Source: Herbidospora cretacea
GTDB lineage: Bacteria > Actinomycetota > Actinomycetes > Streptosporangiales > Streptosporangiaceae
Assembly: GCF_001570605.1 (NCBI RefSeq)
Contig: NZ_BBXG01000009.1
Span: 1 to 64,000, forward strand
Reading direction: 5' to 3'
DNA length: 64,000 nucleotides
The stretch's first letter is position 1. The number at the start of each line of letters is the position of its first letter. Of this stretch, positions 61,140 through 64,000 are shown piece after piece. The translations under genes and the position numbers were made by a program. The notes beneath the pieces were generated by a model, which saw only the letters and a list, made by a program, of their open reading frames with translations, was not told the origin of the DNA and did no database searches.

Positions 61140-61780
61140 CACGACTGGTACTCCTCGTCGGCTCGCTGGGCGATCTGTTCCTGGCTGTTGATCGCTCGGG
61201 CCAAAGCGGCGAGGTCGTCCGCGTCGACGGCCGGAGTGGCGCCCGCCTCGCGTGCGGTCTTGCCGAAGTCCTCCTTCCGCCAGGCCCACAAGCGCCCGAC
61301 GTCGCTGGTCAGGTATCTCCACGTGTCGGGAACCTCGGGCGTCGGGCTGGGCATGGCGCGGACCTCCGGTGCGTGGGAGGAAGAAGTAGAGGGACGAGGT
61401 GCCTTCGACGTGAGCGGACGGCTCGGAGGGCGGTTCGGCATCGGCCGGGTGCGGGAAACGACCGTGCTTCGGGGACGGTCGGTACGACGCCGCTGCGCCG
61501 GCACCAACGCGGGAGTCTCCTCCGAGGGGGTGACAGCTGCGGGAGCGGTCGGCCGGGGAAGAGTCTGAGGTCCGGTCGCGCGGCGGGCCGCGAGACGTCG
61601 GGCCGCCTGGTCTGAACTCGGGGGGACGTAATCGTGGTCGTGCTGGTCAGAGCATGCATGCGCGTACGGGGCATGGCCGCAGTCGCCACACCCCATGGGC
61701 ATGGGCATCGATTGACCGAAGCAGACGCAGTTCTCTGAGTGCGCGATGCCTCGTTCGAGGGTCGCACTAGTGTTGGCCAC
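61139..61780 (-). CDS. Unknown protein with Cys/His-rich N-terminus
   Basis: The 213-aa protein has an N-terminal CVCFGQSMPMPMGCGDCGHA, which with nearby His could hold zinc. A long Pro/Ser/Arg disordered middle and a helical C-terminus (WRYLTSDVGRLWAWRKEDFG, LAALARAINSQEQI) follow. The pattern suggests a scaffold or regulator. It is co-translated with the gene that follows. Confidence 0.6.
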   Translation of the reverse strand: MANTSATLERGIAHSENCVCFGQSMPMPMGCGDCGHAPYAHACSDQHDHDYVPPSSDQAARRLAARRATGPQTLPRPTAPAAVTPSEETPALVPAQRRRTDRPRSTVVSRTRPMPNRPPSRPLTSKAPRPSTSSSHAPEVRAMPSPTPEVPDTWRYLTSDVGRLWAWRKEDFGKTAREAGATPAVDADDLAALARAINSQEQIAQRADEEYQS

Positions 61781-61941
61781 GGGTCAGGGCTCCATCCTGA
61801 TCAAGGGCTCGTCCGGTCGTTGCAGCGCCGGGCGGGCCCGCATTTGTGCCTACGGCTGTCCAGATTCGTGCGGAAGTGACTACTTAGAGTGACTGTCGAA
61901 GACGTGCGTCAACGCTGTCGACTGCCAAAGGGCTTGGGGAG

Positions 61942-62247
61942 TTATGTAGCCGCGCCGGAGAGGATTTTGCGCCACAGAGTGTCGGCTTCTTCGTGCCGGG
62001 TCGGCGGGCTTTCAAGCGGTACGGCGCCGGAGCCGTCGCTCTGGTTCGTGTGCCGGATCAGGTAGCTGCCGCCGACCATGAGCTTTTCGTAGACGATCGG
62101 CCAGCAGGCGCAGGTCCAGGCGATCACATGCGGTCTGCGGGCGAACCGTTTCGCTGATTGAGTCGGCCGCCAATGCACGTGTTTGGGCTCGGCGCGGAGA
62201 ACCGGCAGGGGTAAGTGGTGGTCGCACGTGGACTGTTGCCCATTCAT
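61942..62247 (-). CDS. Unknown 101-aa protein next to the GntR regulator
   Basis: ATG 62247 follows GAGGAAAGG. The protein (MNGQQSTCDHHLPLPVLRAE...) contains a basic middle and YEKLMVGGSYLIRHTNQSDG, with no known domain. A strong promoter (TTGACA, 17 nt, GACTAT) on the minus strand lies in the repeat at 62463-62520. It would read this gene and perhaps all the leftward genes. Confidence 0.55.
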   Translation of the reverse strand: MNGQQSTCDHHLPLPVLRAEPKHVHWRPTQSAKRFARRPHVIAWTCACWPIVYEKLMVGGSYLIRHTNQSDGSGAVPLESPPTRHEEADTLWRKILSGAAT

Positions 62248-62462
62248 GGCCTTTCCTCTTGTTCGGCTGGACCTGCCGTCGCTCGTCAATGGCCGGGCGG
62301 GGGTGGGAAGACTAGGGTTCGACGGGTCAGAAATGCCTGCCTGGTCGAGGGTTGTCGCGGCGCTGGCTACGCCGAGCAAGCCTCCTGTCTGCGGGGGTGT
62401 GTCTCATGAGCCGACTGTCGTCAGTGCGAGCCCTGGTGGCTACTCCAGCGTTTCATGAGCAG

Positions 62463-62520
62463 ATTGTCTTGGGACTATAGTCAGACCTCGCTGCCCTGCT
62501 GTCAATTATCCCAAGACAAT
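62463..62520. promoter_or_regulatory. Divergent promoter with 12-bp inverted repeat
   Basis: ATTGTCTTGGGA (62463-62474) and TCCCAAGACAAT (62509-62520) are perfect inverted arms, 34 nt apart. GACTATAGTC (62472-62481) is a second palindrome. The minus strand shows TTGACA, 17 nt, GACTAT within it. This is a likely GntR operator controlling both directions. Confidence 0.65.
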
Positions 62521-62544
62521 TTCAGTGGAAGATAGGGTTGTGTG

Positions 62545-63351
62545 ATGGCCGTGCACTCGCGTTACCTGGACCTCGCCGCTCAGATCCGAGCGCGAATCGA
62601 GGCCGGTGAGTGGGAACCGGGAGCCAAGCTCCCTCGCCTGGACGACTTCGCATCCGAGTACGGCGCCAACAGGGACACCGTCGGCCGGGCGATCGGTGTG
62701 CTGGAGTCTGAAGGGGTCGTCTGGGCCGTTCAGGGCCGGGGAATCATCGTCCGACACGGCATGATGCGGCTGCGCAGACCACGAGGGAACCTCGTGAAGC
62801 GAAACGTCGCCGCCGACGGTCCCGGCTACTCCTTCCCCTCGGCATCCGGCCAGGAGGTCTGGAAGCACCATGTTCCCGCCACTACGTCGATCGAGCCGCT
62901 GACGGATCCGAGGATCGCGAAACTCCTGGGAGTGCCAGCGGGCAGCTCGGTGATGCGCCGGTTCCGCGTGACCGGGCCGGAGTCCGAACCACCGTTCCAG
63001 ATCAGCGTCTCGTGGATCCATCCGCGTGGGGTCGAGGACGTCTCGGACATCGATGCTGAGGCGACCAGCCCAAGCGAGTGGCTGTACCGGCTGGAGAAAG
63101 CCGGTCACTGGCCCATCACCTGGATGGAGATCCACAGAGCCCGCATGCCCACCAAGGACGAGGCGACCCTGCTGGAGATCCCCACCAGCCTGCCGGTATT
63201 GGAGATCGTCCGGGTGGGGACCTCGGGAGGTGACGGCAAGCCCATCGAGGTGACGGAGTACATCGTGGCCGGTGACCGCGTGGAGACCGTACATGTTCTC
63301 CACCGCGACGAGTCGGCCCAGTGTCCGTGGCCGGATGAGGCCGCACGATGA
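62545..63351 (+). CDS. GntR-family regulator with UTRA effector domain
   Basis: ATG 62545 is used (GTG 62542 is one codon earlier). The 268-aa protein has the GntR winged helix (YLDLAAQIRARIEAGEWEPG, FASEYGANRDTVGRAIGVL, GRGIIVRHG). A UTRA ligand domain (IAKLLGVPAGSSVMRRFRVT, WMEIHRARMPTKDEATLLEI) follows. UTRA domains bind small molecules, so the regulator probably senses a pathway metabolite. It overlaps the phosphatase gene and is divergent from the unknown genes. Confidence 0.85.
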   Translation: MAVHSRYLDLAAQIRARIEAGEWEPGAKLPRLDDFASEYGANRDTVGRAIGVLESEGVVWAVQGRGIIVRHGMMRLRRPRGNLVKRNVAADGPGYSFPSASGQEVWKHHVPATTSIEPLTDPRIAKLLGVPAGSSVMRRFRVTGPESEPPFQISVSWIHPRGVEDVSDIDAEATSPSEWLYRLEKAGHWPITWMEIHRARMPTKDEATLLEIPTSLPVLEIVRVGTSGGDGKPIEVTEYIVAGDRVETVHVLHRDESAQCPWPDEAAR

Positions 63352-64000
63352 GCCTCACTGTCACAACCGCTGCCGGCACCCATGTCGGCCTGGTACGCCG
63401 CCGCAACGAAGACGCCTTCTACTGCGGTCAAGCCCTGTTCGCCGTCGCCGACGGGCTCGGTGGCCATGTATCGGGTGACATCGCGAGCAACACGGCCATC
63501 GACGCTCTGCGACCGTACGACAAGGAGACGGCGCCTGCGGATCTGCTCACCGCTCTGGGGCGGATGGTCTACGCAGCGAACCAGGCGCTGCGAGAGAAGG
63601 TCGAAGCCGAGCCCGAGTCCGCAGGGATGGGCACCACACTGGTGGCGATGTTGTGGGCCGGCTCGATGGTGGCATTCGCGAACATCGGAGACTCCCGCGC
63701 CTACCTGCTCCGCGATGGCGACACCGACCATGGCGAGGCTGAGCTGATCCCGCTCACCGAGGATCACACTTACGGCAACCTGGTCTCCGACGCCTCCACC
63801 GTGCCGAACCTGCCGCCGAAGATGTCCCGTTTCCTGGACGGACGGGTTGACGGTCGTTCCCCTGACCTAAATATCCGCGAGCTGGCGGATGGCGACCGCT
63901 TCCTCTTGTGTTCAGATGGGCTGAGTGCGGTGGTTCCTCCGCATCTCATACGCGAAGCTCTGCGTTCATCACCTGATCCAGGCGACGCAGTGGATCGGCT
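63348..64000 (+). CDS. PP2C-family protein phosphatase (3' end outside window)
   Basis: ATG 63348 overlaps the GntR stop by ATGA. The visible 217 codons show PP2C motifs: GLVRRRNEDAF, FAVADGLGGHVSG, IGDSRAYLLRDG and FLLCSDGLSAVV, with the metal-binding Asp residues in place. Such phosphatases reverse Ser/Thr kinase signalling. The gene is cut by the right edge. Confidence 0.85.
   Translation, partial: MSLTVTTAAGTHVGLVRRRNEDAFYCGQALFAVADGLGGHVSGDIASNTAIDALRPYDKETAPADLLTALGRMVYAANQALREKVEAEPESAGMGTTLVAMLWAGSMVAFANIGDSRAYLLRDGDTDHGEAELIPLTEDHTYGNLVSDASTVPNLPPKMSRFLDGRVDGRSPDLNIRELADGDRFLLCSDGLSAVVPPHLIREALRSSPDPGDAVDR

Overview
The window is high-GC DNA from a filamentous actinomycete. An actinomycete integrative and conjugative element (AICE), TTG/GTG starts with strong AAGGAG sites, ABC sugar permeases with no dedicated ATPase, a GH134 mannanase and PfkB/NUDIX/radical-SAM genes packed with 4-nt overlaps all suggest Streptomycetales or Streptosporangiales. 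That placement is inference; there is no rRNA or marker gene.

Layout. 1-1799 (-): a membrane-tethered NB-type ATPase with TPRs, cut by the left edge. 2059-2126: the 3' half of a tRNA-Ser(UGA), probably an attachment-site scar. 2696-5772 (+): a Ser/Thr kinase with a PASTA-like domain and two FHA proteins, one carrying a HEPN-type motif. The operon is bracketed by copies of a short TTCACTGAGCC repeat, and a decayed tyrosine recombinase follows it. 6632-12856: an AICE with int, xis, repSA-like rep, small genes, a SpdB-like protein, traB/ftsK and a divergent GntR repressor. 13134-14147: an HTH/P-loop kinase fusion. 14.1-16.4 kb: an insertion-sequence graveyard.

17126-23756 is a defence island: an Apea-like HEPN protein (+) converging on a minus-strand operon of a DUF1837-like nuclease (HamA), a Ski2-like helicase (HamB) and a TIGR02391/Ymh HEPN protein. 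I read it as a Hachiman-type system with an added HEPN gene. An ISL3 copy with a frameshifted transposase lies just upstream.

25763-46479 is a mannan-utilisation locus. Secreted enzymes (GH134 with two CBM10-like repeats, one GH5, a two-domain GH5 with CBM2, and a CBM2 pectate lyase) release oligosaccharides. An ABC importer (binding protein and two permeases) takes them up, a cytosolic GH2 beta-mannosidase and a ROK kinase finish the job, and three LacI regulators probably act on shared palindromic operators. A free-standing condensation-domain protein is embedded here.

46.6-51.1 kb is scarred: an araC/pobA deletion fusion, an ISL3 end, a truncated cupin copy, an intact XRE-ImmA/IrrE gene with a partner of unknown function, and MFS and histidine-kinase relics.

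52065-60510 (-) is the most interesting region. Ten genes, mostly overlapping by 4 nt, encode an SAH-hydrolase-like protein, an unknown protein, two methyltransferases, a double GNAT, an adenylate-kinase-like P-loop protein with a zinc lid, a radical SAM/SPASM enzyme, a NUDIX hydrolase, a PfkB homologue lacking the catalytic Asp, and a cupin. A 24-codon ORF precedes the operon, and a 38-aa ORF with a strong ribosome site converges on its end. Upstream are three small unknown genes, and a GntR/UTRA regulator overlapping a PP2C phosphatase that runs off the right edge. I do not recognise this pathway and propose it as the undescribed system of the window.
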